Positions 1-4,904 of a DNA stretch of 5,121 nucleotides are shown piece by piece. Source of the DNA: Prevotella sp. (lineage in GTDB: Bacteria > Bacteroidota > Bacteroidia > Bacteroidales > Dysgonomonadaceae); the NCBI GenBank assembly GCA_031260865.1, contig JAISKQ010000316.1, forward strand, positions 1-5,121. Reading direction: 5' to 3'. The notes under the pieces were generated by a model. That model ran no database searches and had not been told where the DNA came from. It worked only from the letters and a program-made list of their open reading frames with translations. Positions within the stretch are counted from its first letter, which is position 1. The number at the start of each line of letters is the position of its first letter. The position numbers and the translations under genes were made by a program.

Positions 1-344
1 TAAACCTTATCCAGATACAATTTTGCCGTGAAATAAGCGGCGTATATCATAAATGTCCACATCAAGACTTCGATGATATACATACCTAAAAATGATGTGT
101 TTGAAATCAGATAGCCAACTCCATAAATGAAGAAGATAAGGGGTCCTTTGTGGTCAAAAGCTTCGGTGTATAAAACCTTGCCGTTGAAAATAGCTTTGCC
201 GATATTGAAATATAGATTGATGTCCGACCATTCATTGAATGGATAGAGTGGAGACATCTTGGAGCAAAAAAACAATAATAAGGCTGCATATACGAATAGT
301 AGAATCAGGATGTTCTTATCTTGTGTTGTTGTTTTCTTTATCAT
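1..344 (-). CDS. Membrane glycosyltransferase-like protein (GT-C / PMT family), 5' part only
   Basis: Reading leftward from the ATG at 344 gives 114 codons with no stop before the window edge, so the C-terminal part is missing. The protein starts with a short polar, lysine-containing tail (MIKKTTTQDKN), then a hydrophobic segment at about residues 12-28. A loop with acidic residues (SPLYPFNEWSDINLYF, D41) follows, then a conserved-looking stretch GKVLYTEAFDHKGPLIFF (55-72). Further hydrophobic segments lie at about 69-82 and 84-106. A first membrane helix, then a loop with an acidic residue and a D-H-K-G-P motif, is the usual N-terminus of PMT/ArnT-like GT-C enzymes. These use polyprenyl-phosphate-linked sugars and act on the periplasmic face of the inner membrane. 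The family call is from motif recognition; donor and acceptor are unknown. It is transcribed divergently from the rRNA methyltransferase gene and may belong with the glycosyltransferases to the right, although those are not in the same operon. Confidence 0.72.
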   Translation of the reverse strand, partial: MIKKTTTQDKNILILLFVYAALLLFFCSKMSPLYPFNEWSDINLYFNIGKAIFNGKVLYTEAFDHKGPLIFFIYGVGYLISNTSFLGMYIIEVLMWTFMIYAAYFTAKLYLDKV

Positions 345-372
345 TCGTCCATTTGTTGTTCTATATCAGTGG

Positions 373-380
373 CAAAAATA
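373..380 (-). promoter_or_regulatory. Bacteroidetes -7 box (TATTTTTG) for the leftward membrane protein gene
   Basis: The minus strand reads TATTTTTG, a full match to TAnnTTTG, 28 bp upstream of the ATG at 344. Transcription would start around 366, giving a leader of roughly 20 nt. No good -33 TTG box is visible at the expected distance; the best there is a weak TTCA near 401-404. The consensus is established knowledge; use in vivo is inferred. Confidence 0.45.
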
Positions 381-454
381 GGAAAAATATTAGTAATAAT
401 TGAACGGATTGCTTTATTCGTTGACCGGATGTAGCAACGAATTATAATTTAGGC

Positions 455-462
455 TAACTTTG
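455..462 (+). promoter_or_regulatory. Bacteroidetes -7 box (TAACTTTG) for the rRNA methyltransferase gene
   Basis: TAACTTTG matches TAnnTTTG exactly and ends 15 bp before the ATG at 478. With the usual distance from box to start site (about 7 nt), the transcript would begin near 469 and leave only about 9 nt before the start codon. No clear -33 TTG element is visible upstream. Confidence 0.5.
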
Positions 463-477
463 TAAGACAAAAAATAG

Positions 478-1863
478 ATGATGAACTTACCTGTTGACTT
501 CATAACACGTACAAAGCCCCTCTTAGGTAAAGAGTGGGATAGCTTTATCGCCGCGCTAAACGCTGACTCTCCTACCAGTATTCGTATAAATAAACGCAAG
601 TATGGGGAGGGTTTAGATTTATCCACAGTTCCGTGGAATAGCAATGGCTATTATCTGGACAAAAGGCCTCAATTTACATTTGACCCCTTGTTTCATGCCG
701 GATGTTATTATGTTCAGGAGGCTTCCTCTATGTTCATCGAGCAGGCTATGAAACAATATGTGAAAGAAGATATAAAGATACTTGACCTTTGCGCCGCTCC
801 CGGAGGAAAGTCCATATTGATAGCGGACACAATGAGTGGCAAGAGCCTGTTAGTCTCCAATGAGGTGATTCGTTCACGGGCGAATATACTATCCGAGAAT
901 ATAGCGAAATGGGGCAATCCGAATGTTGTCGTCGCCAATAACGATCCGGCTCAGATAGGTAAATTGACAGGGTTCTTCGATATTATATTGGTGGACGCGC
1001 CGTGTTCGGGTGAAGGCATGTTTCGCAAAGATGAGGGAGCTATATCCGAATGGTCGGTGGATAATGTCAAACTATGCAAGGAACGCCAGCAACGTATTTT
1101 GGCTGATATATGGGCGGCATTGAAATCAGGCGGATTCTTATTGTACAGCACTTGCACCTATAATATGGATGAGAATGAGGGGAATGTGCAATGGATAAGG
1201 GATGAATTGGGCGCTGAAGTATTACCGTTAGAGATAGATGACGAGTGGAATATAACGCCTTCTTTTGTAGAGGGTATTCCGGCTTATCGCTTCTTTCCGC
1301 ATAAGACAAAAGGCGAGGGCTTCTTCTGCGCTTTGTTGAGGAAATCAGGCGAGGAAGATCATCCGACCCAAAGGAAAAAGGATGAGAAAGGGAAGAAAGC
1401 GAAATTAGACTTACCACTTGAATATAAGAACTATATACGGGAGAAAGAACGGTTTGTGTTTTACCCTAAAGATGATAAATGGTATGCTTTCCCTGCTGAT
1501 TTACAGAATGAACGAGCTATATTAAGCTCTCGGCTAAACATCGTTTCGGAAGGTATTTTGATGGGCGAATTTAAAGGGAAGGATTTTATACCAAGCCAAT
1601 CTTTGGCTTTGAGCAATTATCTGAATGTAAATGCTTTCACTTCTTGTGAAATAGACTGGAAAACAGCCGTCGCGTATCTGCGCAAAGAGGCTCTTGTCTT
1701 AGATAGCCAGCCTAAAGGATATATCCTGCTGACTTATCAAGGCAAGCCGCTTGGCTTTGTAAAGAATATAGGAAACCGGGCAAACAACCTTTATCCGCAG
1801 GAATGGCGTATCCGTTCGGGTAATGTGCCTGATAATGAAGTGAACGTAATCAGGAGCTATTGA
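478..1863 (+). CDS. rsmF: 16S rRNA (cytosine-C5) methyltransferase, RsmF/NOL1-NOP2-Sun type
   Basis: This 461-residue cytosolic enzyme should transfer a methyl group from S-adenosylmethionine to C5 of a cytosine in 16S rRNA. The N-terminal region has the LP-x-x-F start typical of RsmF. The Rossmann-fold catalytic domain shows the SAM-binding motif LDLCAAPGGKS (102-112), motif IV DAPCSGEGMFRKD (173-185, with C176) and motif VI STCTYN (224-229). In this family the TCT cysteine (here C226) is the nucleophile and the PC cysteine (C176) helps release the product. A lysine/glutamate-rich linker (about 289-312) leads to a C-terminal half ending in GKPLGFVKN and NLYPQEWRIRSG (422-448), which resembles the PUA-like RNA-binding domain of RsmF. 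Length fits RsmF and both cysteines are present, so it should be active. The start could be 478 or the adjacent ATG at 481. The assignment within the m5C methyltransferase family (RsmF rather than a paralogue) rests on the C-terminal domain; the exact target base is not shown. Confidence 0.93.
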   Translation: MMNLPVDFITRTKPLLGKEWDSFIAALNADSPTSIRINKRKYGEGLDLSTVPWNSNGYYLDKRPQFTFDPLFHAGCYYVQEASSMFIEQAMKQYVKEDIKILDLCAAPGGKSILIADTMSGKSLLVSNEVIRSRANILSENIAKWGNPNVVVANNDPAQIGKLTGFFDIILVDAPCSGEGMFRKDEGAISEWSVDNVKLCKERQQRILADIWAALKSGGFLLYSTCTYNMDENEGNVQWIRDELGAEVLPLEIDDEWNITPSFVEGIPAYRFFPHKTKGEGFFCALLRKSGEEDHPTQRKKDEKGKKAKLDLPLEYKNYIREKERFVFYPKDDKWYAFPADLQNERAILSSRLNIVSEGILMGEFKGKDFIPSQSLALSNYLNVNAFTSCEIDWKTAVAYLRKEALVLDSQPKGYILLTYQGKPLGFVKNIGNRANNLYPQEWRIRSGNVPDNEVNVIRSY

Positions 1864-1900
1864 AAAACAAGTAAATATATGAATAATAAAGAAATATGTG

Positions 1901-1908
1901 TATCTTTG
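1901..1908 (+). promoter_or_regulatory. Bacteroidetes -7 box (TATCTTTG) for the toxin-antitoxin operon
   Basis: TATCTTTG matches TAnnTTTG exactly and lies 30 bp upstream of the ATG at 1939. A start site near 1915 would leave only about 3 nt before the in-frame ATG at 1918 but about 24 nt before the ATG at 1939, which favours 1939. No -33 TTG is evident. Type II antitoxins normally repress their own promoter, but no clear palindromic operator is visible here. Confidence 0.55.
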
Positions 1909-1938
1909 TTTGTGTGAATGGATATAAATGTATTGATT

Positions 1939-2181
1939 ATGAAAACAATAGAGATAAAGATTAAAGAAAAGGAATTAATTCGGGAAATAAATAACGATAC
2001 TACATTGTTAGATTCCGCATTGAAATATGTGAAAAAGCTTAAAAGGGCAAATCAACAAAAATATCCTTGTCAATTTACTGAAAATGAGCAAGAAGATATA
2101 TTGTTGAAGGGCGAGCAAGACGCAAAAAAAGGATTAGGTATAACGCACGAAAATTTAGAAGAAAAATTCGCGTCATGGTAA
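1939..2181 (+). CDS. Antitoxin of a type II toxin-antitoxin pair
   Basis: This 80-residue, very lysine/glutamate-rich protein (MKTIEIKIKEKELIREI at the N-terminus) comes directly before a RelE/ParE-type toxin. The last 30 residues (ILLKGEQDAKKGLGITHENLEEKFASW) have the pattern G-x-x-I-x-x-E-x-x-x-K-F-x-x-W common at the toxin-binding end of small Bacteroidetes antitoxins. It should bind and neutralise the toxin and probably represses the operon. No clear DNA-binding fold can be recognised from sequence alone, so I do not assign it to a ParD, RelB or other subclass. An in-frame ATG at 1918 would add 7 residues (MDINVLI). I prefer 1939 because of promoter spacing and because MKTIEIKIKE reads as a natural N-terminus. 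The coding sequence is visibly more A-rich than the methyltransferase before it, as is common for mobile toxin-antitoxin modules. Its stop overlaps the toxin start by 7 bp. Confidence 0.78.
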   Translation: MKTIEIKIKEKELIREINNDTTLLDSALKYVKKLKRANQQKYPCQFTENEQEDILLKGEQDAKKGLGITHENLEEKFASW

Positions 2182-2486
2182 TAATTTGGTTGCCTGAGGC
2201 TCAACGGCATTTAAAAGAAATCTATCTGTTTTATAAGGCAAATAGGAGTCTTAAGGCGGCGATAAAGGTCAGACAAGAACTTTTTACATCTGTGACGCCA
2301 TTGAAAAAATTTTCCCAAATGGCTCCTATTGAGATATTTTCAACAAAAACAACGCAAGAATATCACGCATTGACTGTCGGAAAATATTTCAAGATTGTTT
2401 ATTTTATTGATAATGAAAGGATATATATATCCGCGATTTTCGATTGTCGTCAAGACCCTAAGGTAAACGAACAGAAAATCAAGTAA
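2175..2486 (+). CDS. RelE/ParE-family toxin
   Basis: The 103-residue protein begins MVIIWLPEAQRHLKEIYLFY, matching the first strand and helix pattern of the RelE/ParE fold (W-x-x-x-A-x-x-x-L-x-x-I). It ends with YHALTVGKYFKIVYFIDNERIYISAIFDCRQDP (63-95), the typical C-terminal beta-strands of plasmid-stabilisation ParE-like toxins in Bacteroidetes. RelE members cleave mRNA on the ribosome and ParE members poison DNA gyrase; the sequence does not decide between them. The ATG at 2175 lies inside the last codons of the antitoxin, so the two are translationally coupled. The 3' end overlaps the convergent glycosyltransferase gene by 8 bp. Length is normal and nothing suggests a frameshift, so the module looks intact. 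Confidence 0.86.
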   Translation: MVIIWLPEAQRHLKEIYLFYKANRSLKAAIKVRQELFTSVTPLKKFSQMAPIEIFSTKTTQEYHALTVGKYFKIVYFIDNERIYISAIFDCRQDPKVNEQKIK

Positions 2487-3291
2487 ATCCCAATATCCGT
2501 CCCAGTTTCGCAAATACGCGAAATCCGTTATAGATCCATTTTTTTGATTTCATTATATCTGTTACAAAGCCGTTCTGGTCAAGATAATACAAGCGTTCCA
2601 GCTTTTTTACCAACGGCTCGGAAAGCAGTTCCCTGCATACCTGAAGTTTCTCCTTATAGATGATTTCCCCGCCAATCCGAGTGCTAAATCCCTCCATATT
2701 ATATATAACGATAAATATATCTACATATCTTACAGGTAGTTGGTCTAAGGCGATCCCTTGAAAGAATAGCTTCCAATCGGACATAACTATAAGGTCTTCG
2801 CAATACAGTCCGTATTTTTCAAAATTAGACTTGTGTATAAAAAAGGCTTGATGGCACAAGAAGCCTGCGAACAAGTCATAGATTGCAAACCGCCAGTCAT
2901 GATTTTTATATGATTTGTCTTCTTCAAGTTTACCGGCTACTTCCATATAGAAATTGCCACATATAAACGGCTCATGCGGATCGCCTTCAAATATCTTTTC
3001 AAGGACGTCATTGGCGTAAAGCGCGTCGCCTGAATTAAGGAAGTAAAGATATTCTCCTTTCGACTGACGGATACCTTTATTCATGGCGTTATAAATACCA
3101 CTATCTTTTTCACTTACCCAATAGCTGATTTTATCTTTATATTGATTGATAACGACCGGGCTTCCGTCTGTCGATTGACCATCGATGATGATAAACTCGT
3201 AATCGGTGAACGATTGAGACACAATGCTTTCGATGGTCTTTTGCAGACCGCTTTTATCATTGAGATTGATTGTTATAATAGATAGTTTCAT
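2479..3291 (-). CDS. Family 2 glycosyltransferase (GT-A fold, WfgS/WcaA-like)
   Basis: This 270-residue cytosolic or membrane-associated enzyme should transfer a sugar from a nucleotide-sugar donor to a growing glycan. The N-terminal strand MKLSIITINLNDKSGLQKTIESI and IDGQSTDGS (36-44) form the nucleotide-binding start of the GT2 fold. SEKDSGIYNAMNKGI (60-74) is a strong signature of the WfgS/WcaA-like GT2 subgroup. The metal-binding DxD position is LNSGD (85-89), the NSGD variant common in that subgroup. CHQAFF (146-151) and SDWKLF (171-176, D172 a possible catalytic base) follow. No membrane helix is evident. Its ATG overlaps the stop of the upstream glycosyltransferase (ATGA at 3291-3288), and an A-rich GAAGAAA lies just before the start. 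It is the last gene of the pair and runs tail to tail into the toxin gene. Sugar and acceptor are unknown; a capsule or O-antigen role is inferred from context. Confidence 0.93.
   Translation of the reverse strand: MKLSIITINLNDKSGLQKTIESIVSQSFTDYEFIIIDGQSTDGSPVVINQYKDKISYWVSEKDSGIYNAMNKGIRQSKGEYLYFLNSGDALYANDVLEKIFEGDPHEPFICGNFYMEVAGKLEEDKSYKNHDWRFAIYDLFAGFLCHQAFFIHKSNFEKYGLYCEDLIVMSDWKLFFQGIALDQLPVRYVDIFIVIYNMEGFSTRIGGEIIYKEKLQVCRELLSEPLVKKLERLYYLDQNGFVTDIMKSKKWIYNGFRVFAKLGRILGFT
2506..2523. other. Short hairpin just past the toxin stop codon
   Basis: TTTCGC (2506-2511) pairs perfectly with GCGAAA (2518-2523) across a 6-nt loop. It sits 20 bp downstream of the toxin stop, inside the 3' end of the convergent glycosyltransferase gene. 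There is no T-tract on either side, so it is not a standard intrinsic terminator. It might protect or mark the 3' end of the toxin mRNA, or be chance. Confidence 0.3.
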
Positions 3292-4211
3292 TTTCTTCGC
3301 GATTCGATTGAGAATGGGTTTATAAAGGCTAATTTTTGATACAAGCTAAGTACCGCGCCCGCTTTACGCAAACTGTACCCTTTGGCGTAATATATTTGCA
3401 GCTTGAATATCCTTTTGATACGCTCTATGATTATTCTTTTGTATTGATGACTCGTATATTTATCAAACTCATGCAATAAATAGACCATCCATGCTGTTTG
3501 ATTCAGCGGTTTCAATGTGGATGACATACCGCCCAAGTGTTGCCTGTACACTGCCATATATTCAGGCAGGAACTTAATCTTACCCGAAAGCGACACAATC
3601 AATTGCAAGGCATAGTCCCCGTTTTTGACGGTGTAATACCAATCGGGTGTTTTATGCGCGTCTTTTCTGAAGAAAATAGAGGCGGTAAGAAGCGCCCAAT
3701 CTTTCTGAATAAGGTCTTCGGTGGTCAGTATATCCTTTTCTATCGCTATATTCTCGTCAAGGTGTTCACACATAAGCGTATAAACAGGGTGGGAGCAGAG
3801 CGCGAAATCGGGATTGGCTTCCATAAAATCAACTTGCTTCTGTAATTTATAGGGATCAGTCCAATAATCGTCGCCATCGCAAAGGGCTATATATTTCCCC
3901 TTGCCGCTGTTTATATTGTTTATCCAGTTGAGCATCATGCCCTGGTTGGTTTCGGGTAATCTCAGCCGGATAATGTCGGGGTATTTTTTCTGATATTCGA
4001 TGCAGATGGCGCGGGTGCAGTCCGTGCTGCAATCTTCCCCGATAACCAGTTCGAAGGGGAAGGTGGTCTTTTGCATGACGACGCCTTCTATCGCTTCGGC
4101 GATGAATTTCTCATGATTGTAGGTAATCATGGACACGGAAACCATACACCTCTCCCTGTCCCCATCATTAGAGGGAGTAAGAGATTCGCGTGTATTTTGT
4201 TGTTCTGTCAT
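3288..4211 (-). CDS. Family 2 glycosyltransferase (GT-A fold)
   Basis: This 307-residue GT2 enzyme is the first gene of a two-gene minus-strand operon. Core motifs are VSVSMITYNHEKFIAEAIEGV (24-44), IGEDCSTDCT (57-66), LRLPETNQG (83-91), the metal-binding CDGDDYWTDPYKL (111-123, GDD at 113-115) and NGDYALQL (197-204), the likely acceptor/catalytic-base region. VYRQHLGGMSS (221-231) is the conserved C-terminal loop. The basic C-terminus (KRIIIERIKRIFK) may touch the membrane. It should extend a lipid-linked or surface glycan; the sugar is not predictable. The first 22 residues (MTEQQNTRESLTPSNDGDRERC) are a hydrophilic extension before the usual family start, so translation may begin instead at M23 (ATG at 4145, giving 285 residues). 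That ATG has an AGGGAG 6 nt upstream. For the ATG at 4211 the leader is AT-rich without a Shine-Dalgarno, which is usual in Bacteroidetes. I keep the longer form, but the start is uncertain. Confidence 0.92.
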   Translation of the reverse strand: MTEQQNTRESLTPSNDGDRERCMVSVSMITYNHEKFIAEAIEGVVMQKTTFPFELVIGEDCSTDCTRAICIEYQKKYPDIIRLRLPETNQGMMLNWINNINSGKGKYIALCDGDDYWTDPYKLQKQVDFMEANPDFALCSHPVYTLMCEHLDENIAIEKDILTTEDLIQKDWALLTASIFFRKDAHKTPDWYYTVKNGDYALQLIVSLSGKIKFLPEYMAVYRQHLGGMSSTLKPLNQTAWMVYLLHEFDKYTSHQYKRIIIERIKRIFKLQIYYAKGYSLRKAGAVLSLYQKLAFINPFSIESRRK

Positions 4212-4214
4212 ATT

Positions 4215-4231
4215 TTACAAGTTACGAGTTA
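4215..4231 (-). repeat. Left arm of a 17-bp inverted repeat
   Basis: The minus strand reads TAACTCGTAACTTGTAA, identical to the plus-strand sequence at 4833-4849. This arm ends 3 bp upstream of the glycosyltransferase ATG at 4211. The motif is low in complexity (alternating GTAAC and CTTGT), so it may be a dispersed repeat rather than a paired structure. Confidence 0.6.
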
Positions 4232-4306
4232 TATGTTGGTTTCGCATTGCTTTATCGCATTTTATTATATTGCTATATATCAGCTGTTTGTTGTTTCAGT
4301 ATTGTT

Positions 4307-4330
4307 AAAAAGTAACAAAAGTAACAGTTT
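4307..4330 (+). repeat. 25-bp repeat element, copy 1
   Basis: AAAAAGTAACAAAAGTAACA followed by GTTT. It shares the core GT(G/A)ACAAAAGTAAC with copies 2-4; this copy has GTAAC in place of GTGAC. On the minus strand it contains TACTTTTG (4316-4323), a perfect match to the Bacteroidetes -7 consensus directed at the glycosyltransferase operon. Confidence 0.8.
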
Positions 4331-4355
4331 CCAGTCAAATAGAGTTCAAGAATTC

Positions 4356-4389
4356 AAGTTTACTAACTTCCTAAAACTCTTGTAAACTT
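4356..4389. repeat. 8-bp inverted repeat (possible stem-loop)
   Basis: AAGTTTAC (4356-4363) is the exact reverse complement of GTAAACTT (4382-4389), separated by 18 nt. It lies between repeat copies 1 and 2. The second arm is absent from the equivalent block between copies 3 and 4, so the stem is not a conserved part of the larger unit. Confidence 0.45.
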
Positions 4390-4391
4390 AA

Positions 4392-4417
4392 AAAAAGGTG
4401 ACAAAAGTAACTCTTTT
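4392..4417 (+). repeat. 25-bp repeat element, copy 2
   Basis: AAAAAGGTGACAAAAGTAAC followed by TCTTTT. It shares the core GTGACAAAAGTAAC. TACTTTTG reads on the minus strand at 4402-4409. The AAAAG and CTTTT ends are complementary and could form a short stem. Confidence 0.8.
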
Positions 4418-4511
4418 AGGCTATATCTTAGAATCGGATAAGTAACGATTTAGAAACCACCGAGGCGTTTTGTCCAGCTTTATTTCACATAGATTCAAAT
4501 AGCTCTTTAGA

Positions 4512-4519
4512 CAAAGGTA
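4512..4519 (-). promoter_or_regulatory. Bacteroidetes -7 box (TACCTTTG), candidate promoter of the glycosyltransferase operon
   Basis: The minus strand reads TACCTTTGTC, a full TAnnTTTG match in an AT-rich setting and outside the repeats. Transcription would start near 4505, giving a leader of about 290 nt that runs through repeat copies 2 and 1 before the ATG at 4211. No clear -33 TTG is seen at the usual distance. It competes with the TACTTTTG boxes in the repeats as the true promoter. Confidence 0.45.
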
Positions 4520-4638
4520 CATAATTTTCCGATAGCTAAATCTATTATTGGAGTTATTTCCCATACCCTTATTCTTTACCTGTAGAAGTTAAGCGATTCC
4601 TTGACATAAGATTTGGTTCAAGAGCAGCCATATCTCGT

Positions 4639-4663
4639 AAAAAGTGACAAAAGTAACAGTTTT
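4639..4663 (+). repeat. 25-bp repeat element, copy 3
   Basis: AAAAAGTGACAAAAGTAACA followed by GTTTT. Apart from one base (GTGAC for GTAAC) it is the same as copy 1, and it is followed by a similar AGTCAA and then AATTCAAGTTTACTA, as after copy 1. TACTTTTG reads on the minus strand at 4648-4655. Confidence 0.8.
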
Positions 4664-4695
4664 AGTCAACTATAATTCAAGTTTACTAGCGTTCT

Positions 4696-4721
4696 AAAAA
4701 GGTGACAAAAGTAACACTTTT
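4696..4721 (+). repeat. 25-bp repeat element, copy 4
   Basis: AAAAAGGTGACAAAAGTAAC followed by ACTTTT. It differs from copy 2 at only two bases near the right end. TACTTTTG reads on the minus strand at 4706-4713. Its AAAAG/CTTTT and TG/CA ends can pair with one bulged G. Confidence 0.8.
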
Positions 4722-4798
4722 CGGGCAGCATTGCTTTGCGCCATTCTTAATTGGCTACGCCGAACGTTGTTTCCTAATATTTTCATTCTTCATTTTCC

Positions 4799-4850
4799 AG
4801 TAAACTTGCAAGCTAGTAAACTTGTACACTTGTAACTCGTAACTTGTAAC
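4799..4850 (+). repeat. Degenerate AAACTTG / CTTGTAAC repeat stretch
   Basis: AGTAAACTTG occurs twice (4799-4808 and 4815-4824), followed by CTTGTACACTTGTAACTCGT and AACTTGTAAC, giving a loosely repeated 10-bp pattern. AGTAAACTTG is the reverse complement of CAAGTTTACT at 4355-4364 and 4678-4687. The right arm of the 17-bp inverted repeat (4833-4849) is contained in this stretch. Confidence 0.65.
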
Positions 4851-4896
4851 TATTCTTACAACTTATTACTCAAAACTTCCAACTCATGTATATAGA

Positions 4897-4904
4897 TAAT
4901 TTTG
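4897..4904 (+). promoter_or_regulatory. Bacteroidetes -7 box (TAATTTTG), rightward
   Basis: TAATTTTGCAA matches TAnnTTTG on the plus strand. A start site near 4911 would produce a transcript with no credible ORF for the remaining ~210 nt, so any gene it drives begins beyond the window and would have a long leader. No -33 TTG is visible at the usual distance. Confidence 0.4.

Noticed and set aside
107..289. 60-codon minus-strand ORF in another frame
   Set aside because: It lies wholly inside the membrane-protein frame that starts at 344, and its translation has no family-like or membrane pattern, while the 344 frame has clear GT-C features.
414..1417. Minus-strand ORFs at 414-644, 714-938, 951-1157 and 1067-1417
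   Set aside because: They are antisense to or overlap the well-supported methyltransferase; their proteins show no recognisable domains.
1864..1900. Terminator between the methyltransferase and the antitoxin
   Set aside because: The short spacer shows no stem-loop, so read-through into the toxin-antitoxin operon is possible.
1918..1938. Upstream in-frame ATG as the antitoxin start
   Set aside because: It would lie about 3 nt from the predicted transcript start; the ATG at 1939 gives a normal leader and a natural N-terminus.
3537..3845. 102-codon plus-strand ORF
   Set aside because: Antisense to the conserved core of a glycosyltransferase, with no recognisable domain or promoter.
4071..4385. 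104-codon plus-strand ORF
   Set aside because: Half is antisense to the glycosyltransferase N-terminus and the rest runs through repeat copy 1; the hydrophobic look comes from AT-rich intergenic DNA.
4307..4721. CRISPR array
   Set aside because: Only four copies, diverged, with irregular spacing (about 60, 220 and 30 bp between copies) and repeated rather than unique sequence between them.
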